From contig CAZPEM010000002.1 of assembly GCA_964585575.1 (NCBI GenBank), forward strand, positions 1 through 59,627: a DNA stretch of 59,627 nucleotides, written 5' to 3'. Below, one piece after another: positions 16,415 to 23,761 of this stretch; position 1 is the stretch's first letter, and every line of letters starts with the position of its first letter. A program made the position numbers and the translations under genes. Under the pieces are notes generated by a model. That model saw nothing but the letters and a program-made list of their open reading frames with translations, made no database searches and was not told the origin of the DNA. The DNA is from UBA4655 sp964585575. GTDB taxonomy: Bacteria; Planctomycetota; Planctomycetia; Pirellulales; UBA1268.

Positions 16415-17311
16415 TCAGGCGACTCCTTCTGAGGCGGCCGGCCGGGCGGGCGGCAGCCCGGGGTCGAGGCGGTCGAAGGACGCGTCCACCACGTCGCCGG
16501 CGGCGCGGATGTCGATGAGCCCGGCCCGCTTGGCCTCGATCGCCAGGCTGCGGATCGCGCTGGCGTCGGCGTCGAGCAACTTCGTCCAGGCGCTGGCGAA
16601 CACGTGGGAGCCGCGGAAGCCGGCAGCGTGGGCGAGGTAGAGGGCGAGCGCCACGGTCGCTGGCGTCGCGGTGACGCGGCGTCGCGTCTTGATCGAGCGG
16701 CCGGCGAGGTGGCCCGACTGCGTCCACGAGCTGGCGGCGTTGCGGACGACCTTGTCGAGGATGGCGTCGCTGAGCCGGTCGCCGATGGCCGCCCGGATTG
16801 CCTCCCGCATTGGGCTGCGAGCGAAGTCGGCGCCGATGGGCAGCAGCACCACCGCCGGAGCGCTGGCAGCGAGCATTGGGTCACGGGCGATAGCCACGAC
16901 CAGCGCGAGCAGCGGCCGGCCTGCGGGTTCGAGCGACCAGAGCCGCCGCAGGACGCGGTAGATCGGCACGTGGGGGTCGAGGGCGTAGAGTTCGGTGAGC
17001 CGCTGGTGGGTGAGCCGTCGGGTTGAGGTGGTCGACTTGCTCAGACAGTTGGCCTGGCGGATCGCGACGGCGATGTCCTCGTCGGTCGCGGCGGCCGGCA
17101 CGGCGTCGAACAAGGCCGCGAGCTCGGCCAGCATGATCGTGCGGCTGGTGTGCGTGCCGACGTCGCCGCGGCGGAAACCGACGCCGTCGATGTCGCGGTA
17201 GGTGCGCGGCTTCGGGCCGACCTTGATCTCAAACGCGACGCGCTGCGGGAAGAACGGTAGAGCGGTGGCGGCCTGCACAGGCGGCTCCCGGGGGGCTTGG
17301 TACGGAGCCAT
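16415..17311 (-). CDS. BREX operon first gene, in the BrxA position
   Basis: The predicted protein has 298 residues, longer than the roughly 200 of enterobacterial BrxA (DUF1819). Conserved-looking blocks are S-R-T-I-M-L-A-E-L (about residue 56), N-C-L-S-K-S-T (about 88), L-Y-A-L-D-P and, near residue 195, N-A-A-S-S-W-T-Q-S-G-H-L. I recognise these blocks from proteins seen beside DUF1788 genes in other BREX loci, but I cannot show homology to DUF1819. BrxA binds DNA in known systems. The ATG at 17311 lacks a clear Shine-Dalgarno sequence, so the start is uncertain, though the S-R-T-I-M-L block requires a start upstream of residue 56. Confidence 0.75.
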   Translation of the reverse strand: MAPYQAPREPPVQAATALPFFPQRVAFEIKVGPKPRTYRDIDGVGFRRGDVGTHTSRTIMLAELAALFDAVPAAATDEDIAVAIRQANCLSKSTTSTRRLTHQRLTELYALDPHVPIYRVLRRLWSLEPAGRPLLALVVAIARDPMLAASAPAVVLLPIGADFARSPMREAIRAAIGDRLSDAILDKVVRNAASSWTQSGHLAGRSIKTRRRVTATPATVALALYLAHAAGFRGSHVFASAWTKLLDADASAIRSLAIEAKRAGLIDIRAAGDVVDASFDRLDPGLPPARPAASEGVA

Positions 17312-17524
17312 CGTGCCAGCGCGAAGGGGGGCCCCGCAAGGGGGTGGCTGATTTGGCCGGCAAGCCCGCCGGCGACCAACTCAAATGCGTTTTTCACGAA
17401 GAAAACTTTGTTTTTGAGAAAGTTGCTGGACAGATTTGTAAGCATCTGTAGCCTAAACAAGGCCCGAGAGAGACCTGTCTTCAACCTAGGCAAGGACGCC
17501 GCACCCCCGAGCGGAGGCTCAATC
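17312..17524. promoter_or_regulatory. Divergent intergenic region between the BREX operon and the 17525 gene
   Basis: This gap must carry the promoter of the BREX operon on the minus strand and that of the divergent gene on the plus strand. The segment 17380-17450 is clearly AT-rich compared with its surroundings. It holds an inverted repeat, AACTTT at 17404-17409 and AAAGTT at 17419-17424, separated by 9 nt. A G+C-rich inverted repeat of GCCGGC arms lies around 17356-17374, within the probable leader of the brxA-position gene. No -35/-10 pair is convincing enough to name. Confidence 0.45.
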
Positions 17525-18445
17525 ATGACCACCCACCTCAGCGATATCCTCGGCGACCGCAACTCGCTCGCACCTTGTACGGGCTGCGAAAGCTTGGATG
17601 CGCTCGGCAAGGAAATGTTCCAGGCTCCAGGCCTGCTTGAACTCGAACGAAAAGTGGAGCGACATTCCCACTACCCGCTCCTCAAGCTCAGGGAGAAGAT
17701 GGCCCGGCGGCCAGCGTTCGTACTTGGACTGAGCGGCGAGTCTCCGGAATCGGTGGACGGCATTCGTGATCTTGCGTGGCCGGCGACACCCGCCGATGGC
17801 TATGGTTGCCGAGACATTCACCTCGGCCCGCCGGGCACCAAGTCGAAACTTTGGGTTGGCAACGCCGCCAATGGATATCAAACCGCGGCGGCGTGCCAGA
17901 AGCGAGCATGGGGCGGTAAGGCCAGGGGGGGCAAAAGGCGGCGCAAGGAGGTCACAGTGCAAGAGGCCAGCGAAAAGTTGCGGGCCAGGGTAAACGCGAT
18001 CATCGTGCAGATGACGAAATCGGGACGGACAGAGGGGGAGATCGAGCGAGAACTTATCAAACAGGTGTACAGCCTGTGTGACTACCAGCATGCGGAGAAA
18101 TGCGGCTACAGCGAGAAGGCGGCTAAGACTTTTTCCCGAACGCCGGAATACATCAGCTGGAAAGAGTATCGACCGCGAGGCAATGCGGCCCGGCTAGACC
18201 CCACGAGCGCGGCGGTCGACTTCACGAGCTCGGGCGGCCGGTCCTCGAAGTCGGGCACGAGCCGGAATGCTGAGTTCGCCGCCAAGAACAATCTGAGCGT
18301 TGGACGGGCGGGGAAGCTGCCGGAGCTGACTGCCGAGGCCCGGGAGAAGATGGCAAAGGTTCCTGGAGCATCGGAGTGGTACGAGAAAAATAGGGACAAG
18401 CTCGAGGATTTATCCGATTCTGAGGAGTTCGCGGACAACCCGTGA
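17525..18445 (+). CDS. Hypothetical island protein, divergent from BREX
   Basis: The predicted protein has 306 residues from an ATG at 17525, with GGAGG about 8 nt upstream. The frame stays open upstream to 17297, but that part would overlap brxA antisense. Residues 130-145 are very basic (G-G-K-R-R-R-K-E), followed by a helical segment around residues 145-200. The last 30 residues are acidic. I do not recognise a family. The basic centre could contact nucleic acid. Its position opposite brxA is one that regulators often take, but nothing in the sequence shows a helix-turn-helix domain. Confidence 0.6.
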   Translation: MTTHLSDILGDRNSLAPCTGCESLDALGKEMFQAPGLLELERKVERHSHYPLLKLREKMARRPAFVLGLSGESPESVDGIRDLAWPATPADGYGCRDIHLGPPGTKSKLWVGNAANGYQTAAACQKRAWGGKARGGKRRRKEVTVQEASEKLRARVNAIIVQMTKSGRTEGEIERELIKQVYSLCDYQHAEKCGYSEKAAKTFSRTPEYISWKEYRPRGNAARLDPTSAAVDFTSSGGRSSKSGTSRNAEFAAKNNLSVGRAGKLPELTAEAREKMAKVPGASEWYEKNRDKLEDLSDSEEFADNP

Positions 18446-18488
18446 TATCGATAGTCCACGATGAGATTGCAGTAATGCACGGGTTTTT
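18437..18488 (+). terminator. Candidate terminator after the 17525 gene
   Basis: An 8-bp perfect inverted repeat, AACCCGTG at 18437-18444 and CACGGGTT at 18478-18485, is followed by further T residues. The loop is 33 nt, longer than in classic intrinsic terminators, and the left arm overlaps the stop codon. It is plausible but weak. Confidence 0.35.
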
Positions 18489-18542
18489 ATTCGGTTAGCG
18501 GCCTCTCGCTGATCGAGACTGTCCCCAAGTTGCCCCATTCGT

Positions 18543-18566
18543 CCGGGGCACGCGGTTGTGCCCCGG
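18543..18566 (+). promoter_or_regulatory. Perfect 9-bp hairpin upstream of the excisionase-like gene
   Basis: The arms CCGGGGCAC (18543-18551) and GTGCCCCGG (18558-18566) pair perfectly around a 6-nt loop. The structure sits 18 nt upstream of the ATG at 18585 and just before its GGGAG ribosome site. It could slow translation, act as an operator or stabilise the transcript. There is no T-run, so it is not a classic terminator. Confidence 0.5.
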
Positions 18567-18584
18567 TGAATCGGGAGCCAACTG

Positions 18585-18824
18585 ATGAAAAGGCCTTCTA
18601 CCCACCCGGGGGCGGTTAGGCAAACGCCAGCCTCGATGGGGGCGGTCGTACCAAACGCCCTGTACAGGCTTGACGAAGTTAAGGCCCGCATGGGCTGGCG
18701 TGACGCCGCCTTCCGGGCCGCCGTGCGGGCGGGGCTTACGACCCACCGCTCGGGCAAGCGGCTTTATGTGCTCGGTAGCGACCTCATCGCCTTCGTGACA
18801 AGGGCGAAGGAGGGCGACCGATGA
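18585..18824 (+). CDS. Small helix-turn-helix protein, excisionase-like
   Basis: This gene encodes 79 residues. After a Pro-rich start of about 22 residues, the rest reads Y-R-L-D-E-V-K-A-R-M-G-W, a helix-turn-helix segment, and then G-K-R-L-Y-V-L-G-S-D-L-I-A-F. This is the layout of the MerR/excisionase-type DNA-binding fold, in which the last strand and helix form the wing and cap. In a mobile island with a tyrosine recombinase it may be the recombination directionality factor or a small regulator. The stop overlaps the next start as ATGA. A GGGAG precedes the ATG. Confidence 0.65.
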   Translation: MKRPSTHPGAVRQTPASMGAVVPNALYRLDEVKARMGWRDAAFRAAVRAGLTTHRSGKRLYVLGSDLIAFVTRAKEGDR

Positions 18825-19192
18825 GCACACCCATCGACCTCCAGAAGGAGTACGGCCACCGCTGGAAGATCGGCGTCGACGAGGCCGCCCGTGGCCGGCG
18901 AACCGATCCATGGAACCTGACGATTGTCTGCCGATACGGAGAAATCTGCCCGTGGGGCGGCGACCTGCTCGCGGCGTCAACCGCCAAGGCCGGCGCGGTT
19001 GCGAACCGACTGCGGTCGCTTCCGTTCGTTGAGATCGCGCACGACGGTGACGACGGCGTAACGGTTGTGTTTCCAAGCCGCTACGTGCGGACGATCGCCG
19101 GAATCATGAAGCCGCGGCGAGCTCGGAAGGCGAGTCCCGCGCAGTTGGTCGCCCTCGAGCGTGGCCGCGTGCGGCGCTCGCATCGCACCTGA
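18821..19192 (+). CDS. Hypothetical island protein
   Basis: The protein has 123 residues and no recognised family. It overlaps the excisionase-like gene by 4 nt, so it is probably translated with it. The middle has a short segment I-V-C-R-Y-G-E-I-C-P-W-G with two Cys. The C-terminal 30 residues are strongly basic (R-R-A-R-K, then R-G-R-V-R-R-S-H-R), which suggests nucleic-acid contact. A V-T-V-V-F-P segment around residue 83 suggests a small alpha/beta fold. Confidence 0.55.
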   Translation: MSTPIDLQKEYGHRWKIGVDEAARGRRTDPWNLTIVCRYGEICPWGGDLLAASTAKAGAVANRLRSLPFVEIAHDGDDGVTVVFPSRYVRTIAGIMKPRRARKASPAQLVALERGRVRRSHRT

Positions 19193-19243
19193 CCACGACC
19201 CCAGAACCTTCGACAGGTAACCCCAACCCCAAGGAGCGATTCC

Positions 19244-19552
19244 ATGAAAAGCAGATCGAAGCGGCGGCTACATCGCACGAATGGCGGGGCGGGGAAGATC
19301 CCCTGCTGCTATGGCGTTGTTTACACGAGCGGCACGAACGAACTCAGAATCGTCGTAGACTCGGCCGACAACATCCTCGACCGCCTGAGAAAAATCGATG
19401 GCGTAGAGGTCGTCGAATTCCGCGGCCGTCGGTGCGACCTGAAGTGTCCGCCGCTCCGCCTGCCGGATGTCACGAGCGTCCTTGTGCCGCTCGATAGCCG
19501 GCTGGCGTCCTCAGCTCCGGTCATCGCCGCCCATCGCGGCCGGATCTGGTAA
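19244..19552 (+). CDS. Hypothetical island protein
   Basis: This gene encodes 102 residues from an ATG at 19244 with an AAGGAG about 9 nt upstream. The N-terminus is basic (K-S-R-S-K-R-R-L-H-R). A Cys pair occurs at C-C-Y-G around residue 23. The pattern of short hydrophobic strands (L-R-I-V-V-D, V-E-V-V-E-F) suggests a compact alpha/beta protein. No family is recognised. It shows some resemblance in size and layout to the preceding 123-residue protein, including the final strand-rich half, but I cannot claim homology. Confidence 0.5.
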   Translation: MKSRSKRRLHRTNGGAGKIPCCYGVVYTSGTNELRIVVDSADNILDRLRKIDGVEVVEFRGRRCDLKCPPLRLPDVTSVLVPLDSRLASSAPVIAAHRGRIW

Positions 19553-19650
19553 GTGCCCCGCTGTCGGCCAATGCACTCCAAGCTCCTGCCGACGGATTGC
19601 GTCGTCGGGTTCGGATCTCTGCCAACCCTTGCCATACGGAGGTGACCACC

Positions 19651-19887
19651 ATGTCCATCACGACTGCTGCTGCCGCGAAGCTTCGAGACGAAATCCTCGA
19701 AATACTCGATGACGTGTACTTCCGGGTCTTTGACGGCCCGGACATGTCTGACGAACAGGTCGAGTTGCTCGCCTTGCTCTCAGCGGACGACCTCAAAGTT
19801 ATCGCGGCCCAGGCCGAAGAGTACGCCGCAAACGTCCGGGACTACGCCACGCTCGCCCGGAAAGCACTGGAGGCCAAGGACCAATAA
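19651..19887 (+). CDS. Small acidic helical island protein
   Basis: This gene encodes 78 residues from the ATG at 19651, which has a GGAGGTGA site 7 nt upstream; the longer frame to 19597 is rejected for lack of a site. The protein is helical and acidic, with a L-R-D-E-I-L-E-I-L-D-D-V segment and a A-A-Q-A-E-E-Y-A helix. No family is recognised. Small acidic helical proteins in mobile elements are often antitoxins, inhibitors or DNA mimics, but that is only context. Confidence 0.55.
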   Translation: MSITTAAAAKLRDEILEILDDVYFRVFDGPDMSDEQVELLALLSADDLKVIAAQAEEYAANVRDYATLARKALEAKDQ

Positions 19888-20075
19888 CGGGCCGCGCCGG
19901 TGGCGATGTCGCTCGTCGCGTGCCGCCGCCGGCTTCGGTGAAACCCCCTGGACCACGACGTTTTTCGGGAGGCAGGAAGGCCGATCGTCGGTCGACCGAC
20001 TCTCGAGACCCCTCCGGCGGATTGGCCGCCGAAAGGGGCGGATTTCTCTGGACCCCCAACCCCCGGAGGCCGCAC

Positions 20076-20870
20076 ATGGCAACCGCGATTTCCCCTGCCC
20101 CCGACGAAGACCGTGAACGCACGACGAGTGCGAAATCCAAACCCGTGAACCCCAAGGAGAAGCCAACCATGGTGACGAGCCATACCGTCCCGACCCCTCT
20201 CGATGACGCGGCGGCTCCCGAGCCTGCCGCAACTCCGACGCCCGCCCCGAAGCCGAACCCGCCGGAGCCGCCCACACCGCCAGCCGCGTCGGTGGTGGTG
20301 CGGCCCGAGCCGCCGAATCCGTTCGACCCGTCGGCGCTGCGTCTGCAGGCCGACTACTCGGAGGGCCTTGGCGTCCGCAAGGTCATCACCATGATCCCAA
20401 ACCGCAAGCCAAGCAAAAGCGAGTGGTTTCAGGTTCGGCCCGGTGACGAATGGCGGCTGCAGACGGCGGTGCTCGAGCTTGAGAAGGGAGTAGAGCGGTC
20501 GACCTACTTGGTTGCGCGGCCGCTGTGGGCCGACCTCTCGGGTGAAATCACGCCGGCACTATTTCTGACATGCATAAACACCGCGAACGATCTGTTTATC
20601 TGGCGCATCAAATTGCCCGGGCCGGACGGTCGCTCAAACACCTGGACGGAATCCGCACTCCAAGTCGCAAAAGCGGCGGAGAAGACGTGGTGCCGCATGA
20701 AATCGGACATGGCCAACGGAATCTATTCCCATAGAGAGTCGGACAACCCGCCCCCGCCCCCGACCTGGCCCGAGTTGTCGTTCGACCGGATTCTCCAAAT
20801 CGCCTTCCGCGGCAGGATGATCGACACCCTCGACCATCCCATTCTCCGCGAATTGCGAGGTGGGGCATGA
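20076..20870 (+). CDS. Hypothetical island protein, first of a paralogue pair
   Basis: The predicted protein has 264 residues from the ATG at 20076, preceded by a GGAGG. A second in-frame ATG at 20169 also has an AAGGAG site, so two products may be made. The first 90 residues are Pro/Ala/Thr-rich and look disordered. The folded part starts near residue 95. It has E-W-F-Q-V-R-P-G-D-E-W, a Y-L-V-A-R-P-L-W strand, and ends with W-P-E-L-S-F-D-R-I-L-Q-I-A-F. The next gene repeats this layout. No family is recognised. The stop overlaps the next start (ATGA). Confidence 0.55.
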   Translation: MATAISPAPDEDRERTTSAKSKPVNPKEKPTMVTSHTVPTPLDDAAAPEPAATPTPAPKPNPPEPPTPPAASVVVRPEPPNPFDPSALRLQADYSEGLGVRKVITMIPNRKPSKSEWFQVRPGDEWRLQTAVLELEKGVERSTYLVARPLWADLSGEITPALFLTCINTANDLFIWRIKLPGPDGRSNTWTESALQVAKAAEKTWCRMKSDMANGIYSHRESDNPPPPPTWPELSFDRILQIAFRGRMIDTLDHPILRELRGGA

Positions 20871-21358
20871 ACAAGACGCTACCACCGATCGAGTGCCGCA
20901 GTCCGCGCGAAGATGAATACATCCGAGTGAAGCCGGGGCCGGAAAGCCTGTTCAACACGCCAGTGTTGCGGCACCCGTCTTCGGGCGAACTGTACCTCGT
21001 CGTCGGCCAGTTGTGGCCGCGACTGGCGGGCAGGTTCGCGATGGTCTGTCCGAGGCTGTGCGCCAACCACAACGGCGAGATGTTCGTATGGCCGGTGCCA
21101 ACGCCAACTCCCGGCCAGGGCGGCGCGGCACCCTGGCGGGAAACCGCCGGGGTGCTCGCCAGCCTCGCCGAGATCAGATGGTGCCGGGTCGTGGCCGACG
21201 AGTCTGCGAAGCAGTACGTCGTTTCCACCCTGAGGGACGACGAAGCACCGCCGCTGCCCGTTTGGCCAGAGTGCGATTTTCTTGACGTTCTCCAAGTCGC
21301 CTTCGACGGGCGGATCGTCGCGTCCGAGGACCACCCCCTTTTCCCGAACTGGAACTGA
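20867..21358 (+). CDS. Hypothetical island protein, second of a paralogue pair
   Basis: This gene encodes 163 residues. It shares blocks in order with the preceding protein: E-Y-I-R-V-K-P-G, Y-L-V-V-G-Q-L-W, then W-P-E-C-D-F-L-D-V-L-Q-V-A-F-D-G-R-I. The two are therefore likely a tandem duplication, with the upstream copy carrying an added disordered N-terminus. It ends 2 nt before the DNA polymerase gene, so it is probably cotranscribed with the polymerase. A role in replication of the element is possible from context only. Confidence 0.6.
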   Translation: MNKTLPPIECRSPREDEYIRVKPGPESLFNTPVLRHPSSGELYLVVGQLWPRLAGRFAMVCPRLCANHNGEMFVWPVPTPTPGQGGAAPWRETAGVLASLAEIRWCRVVADESAKQYVVSTLRDDEAPPLPVWPECDFLDVLQVAFDGRIVASEDHPLFPNWN

Positions 21359-21360
21359 CC

Positions 21361-23136
21361 ATGAACGCGTTCACCACCTTTAATCTCGCCGGCCTCGAAG
21401 CTTTTGACGAGGTCTGGCTGGTCGATGCCGAGTACTCCGCGCAGCCGGGATGCCGGCCGGTGCCGATCTGCCTGGTCGCCAAGGAAGCCTTCACCGGCCG
21501 CGAACTGCGGCTGTGGGAGGACGAGCTTGCCGTCGCGGCAGCGCCGCCTTTCCGGATCGACGAGCGGGTGCTCTTCGTTTCGTACGCCGCGGCGGCCGAG
21601 TTCAGCGTGTTTCACGCCCTCGGCTGGCCGGCACCTTCGAGGATTCTCGACCTGTTTGTCGAGTTCAGGGCGATGACGAATGGCCTGAAGACGCCGAGCG
21701 GTGCCGGCCTGCTCGGAGCGCTCGTCTACCACGGGCTGCCGGCCATGGAGGGCGCGGAGAAAACGGCGATGCGGGACCTGGCCATCCGCGGCGGCCCGTT
21801 CACCGCTGACGAGCGGCAGGCCCTGCTCGACTACTGCGCCGAGGACGTCTATGCCCTCGAACGGCTGTTGCCGCGGATGCTCCCCCGGATCGACCTCCCG
21901 CGTGCGCTGCTCCGTGGACGGTACGGCTGGGCGGCGGCAGCCATGGAACACCGCGGCATTCCGATCGACGTGCAGATGTTCGAGCACCTACGAGACCGCT
22001 GGCAGGCCATCCAAGCGGCGCTCGTGGAGGAGGTGGACACCCGGTACGGCGTTTTCGACGGAACCACCTTCAAACGGGAAAAGTTTGCCAACTGGCTCGT
22101 GGCCCGCGACATCCCCTGGCCGCGGCTGGAGAGCGGCCAGCTCCAGATGGACGACGACACGTTCCGCGCTATGGCGAAGGCATTCCCCGCCGTCGCGGAA
22201 CTGCGGGAGCTGCGGTCTGCGCTCGGGAAGATGCGGCTCTTCGACGACCTGGCCATCGGACCCGACGGCCGCAACCGAACGGCGATCATGCCGTTCCGCG
22301 CGAGGACGGGACGCAACCAGCCCAGCAACGCGAAGTTCATCTTCGGACCGTCGCGGTGGCTGCGGAGCCTGATCAAGCCGGAGCCCGATATGGCCATCGC
22401 CTACATCGACTATTCGCAGCAGGAGTTCGGCATCGCGGCGGCGCTCTCCGACGATCGTGCGATGTCGGAGGCCTACAACACTGGCGACCCCTACCTCGCC
22501 TTCGGCAAGCAGGCCGGCGCGATCCCGCCGGAGGGCACCAAGGTGACCCACAAGGATGAACGAACGCTCTTCAAGGCGTGCGTGCTGGCCGTGCAATACG
22601 GCATGGGACCGGAGGCACTGGCGGATCGGATCGGCCAGCCGGTGGACATGGCCAAACGGCTCCTCCGGCTGCACCGCGAGACGTACCCGGCGTTCTGGAA
22701 ATGGTCCGAGGCCGCTGTGGACAGGGCCATGCTCCTGGGGTGTCTGCAAACCGTCTTCGGCTGGCCTATTCACGTCGGACCGTCTGCCGATCCAGCGAAG
22801 GGTGCCAACGCGCGGAGCCTGGCGAACTTTCCCTGCCAGGCCCACGGCGCCGAAATGCTCCGACTGGCCTGCTGCATGCTCGTCGAGGCGGAAATCGGCC
22901 TGTGTGCCCCGATCCATGACGCCGTGCTCATCGAGGCGCCCGCGGACACGATCGACGCCGAGGTGGAGCGTGCCCGCTGGATAATGGCGGAAGCCTCGCG
23001 GATCGTGCTCGGCGGATTCGAGATCGGCACCGAGGTCGAGGTCGTGAAATATCCCAACCGGTACGTGGACGATGCCGGGAAGGGGTTCTGGGAGACGGTC
23101 ACGCGGCTGGCCGGGCCACCTCCGACCTCGGCATGA
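21361..23136 (+). CDS. Family A DNA polymerase with exonuclease-like N-terminus
   Basis: This 591-residue protein is a mobile-element form of DNA polymerase I. The N-terminal third resembles a 3'-5' exonuclease: Asp22 and Glu24 in D-A-E, A-A-E-F-S around residue 80, and Y-C-A-E-D-V around residue 160. Polymerase motif A is D-Y-S-Q-Q-E-F at Asp350. Motif B runs from Arg401 through Lys405 to Tyr413-Gly414. Motif C is H-D-A at Asp520, where cellular PolA has H-D-E. The short length means there is no 5'-3' exonuclease domain. It probably replicates or repairs the element. I leave out polA as a symbol because it is not the housekeeping enzyme. Confidence 0.85.
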   Translation: MNAFTTFNLAGLEAFDEVWLVDAEYSAQPGCRPVPICLVAKEAFTGRELRLWEDELAVAAAPPFRIDERVLFVSYAAAAEFSVFHALGWPAPSRILDLFVEFRAMTNGLKTPSGAGLLGALVYHGLPAMEGAEKTAMRDLAIRGGPFTADERQALLDYCAEDVYALERLLPRMLPRIDLPRALLRGRYGWAAAAMEHRGIPIDVQMFEHLRDRWQAIQAALVEEVDTRYGVFDGTTFKREKFANWLVARDIPWPRLESGQLQMDDDTFRAMAKAFPAVAELRELRSALGKMRLFDDLAIGPDGRNRTAIMPFRARTGRNQPSNAKFIFGPSRWLRSLIKPEPDMAIAYIDYSQQEFGIAAALSDDRAMSEAYNTGDPYLAFGKQAGAIPPEGTKVTHKDERTLFKACVLAVQYGMGPEALADRIGQPVDMAKRLLRLHRETYPAFWKWSEAAVDRAMLLGCLQTVFGWPIHVGPSADPAKGANARSLANFPCQAHGAEMLRLACCMLVEAEIGLCAPIHDAVLIEAPADTIDAEVERARWIMAEASRIVLGGFEIGTEVEVVKYPNRYVDDAGKGFWETVTRLAGPPPTSA

Positions 23137-23147
23137 ACGCCGACCTA

Positions 23148-23189
23148 GTTCGGCATTGGTGTCGATCTACATCGGCACGAATGCTGAAC
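23148..23189 (+). repeat. Strong 42-nt imperfect hairpin after the polymerase gene
   Basis: Arms 23148-23166 and 23171-23189 pair over 19 positions around a CTAC loop. There is one G/G mismatch and two G-T wobbles. A smaller alternative hairpin (GCCGA at 23139-23143 with TCGGC at 23150-23154) uses part of the same left arm and so would compete with it. The structure begins 11 nt after the polymerase stop. It lacks a T-run. It could be an origin structure, a recombination site or a transcript end. Confidence 0.6.
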
Positions 23190-23195
23190 CGGTTC

Positions 23196-23227
23196 TATCT
23201 CCTCTATATCTCCTTGGAATATCTCCT
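23196..23227 (+). repeat. Three 8-bp direct repeats in an AT-rich tract
   Basis: The 8-mer TATCTCCT occurs at 23196-23203, 23207-23214 and 23220-23227, with starts 11 and 13 nt apart. The tract from 23190 to 23240 is AT- and pyrimidine-rich, unlike its surroundings. Regular short repeats beside a replication gene resemble iterons, but they could also be operators for the winged-helix gene that follows at 23256. Confidence 0.5.
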
Positions 23228-23255
23228 TTTTTATATCTAGGGGTAGGTGGTGCTC

Positions 23256-23660
23256 ATGGATGTGGACACTTTCCGGATGGCCTCACCTCTGCCAGTTACC
23301 ACGGGCAGTTGTGCCACCAACAGGCGCAGGAAAAGGTCGGCGGCCGATCGATTCCTCGCGGGTCCCGTCCCTATGTCGTGGCTGGCGGAGGCCTATCGAC
23401 GGGGGTCTGCCGCGCAAGCGGTCGGTTTGGCTCTCTGGCACGCACGCGGCATGCAGCGCGGGCGGGAAGCCCCCATTAAAGTCAATGCGGCCTCCCGGCG
23501 GCCTATGGGGTTGTCGCAAGACCAGGCCCGCCGTGGCGTCCGCGCCCTGGAGGCGGCGGGCCTAGTGAAGATCGAGCGAGGCGGCCGGGGGCGGTGCGCT
23601 GTGGTGACGATCGTGACCGCATGCGGCGAACCAAGTGTCCAGGCGACGCAGCCGCCGTGA
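23256..23660 (+). CDS. Winged-helix DNA-binding protein
   Basis: The predicted protein has 134 residues from the ATG at 23256; a GTG at 23247 in the same frame is possible. An AGGTGG lies just upstream. Residues 85-125 form a winged helix: L-S-Q-D-Q-A-R-R-G-V-R-A-L-E-A-A-G, then V-K-I-E-R-G-G-R-G-R and a V-V-T-I-V strand. This is like MarR- or replication-initiator-type wings. The upstream part is basic (N-R-R-R-K-R). It lies between the polymerase and the integrase and could be a regulator of either, possibly binding the repeats at 23196-23227. Confidence 0.65.
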   Translation: MDVDTFRMASPLPVTTGSCATNRRRKRSAADRFLAGPVPMSWLAEAYRRGSAAQAVGLALWHARGMQRGREAPIKVNAASRRPMGLSQDQARRGVRALEAAGLVKIERGGRGRCAVVTIVTACGEPSVQATQPP

Positions 23661-23761
23661 GCGGCGCGCGAAACTGCACCACCACGGCGTGGGCGTAGAT
23701 GCCGCGTAGCATGGAGACTGGCCCAAGGAGCGCCGCGAGAAGCGGCAGGGAGAGCGCAACC

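Noticed and set aside
17297..17524. N-terminal extension of the 17525 gene
   Set aside because: It would overlap the brxA-position gene antisense, has no ribosome site, and the ATG at 17525 has a good GGAGG.
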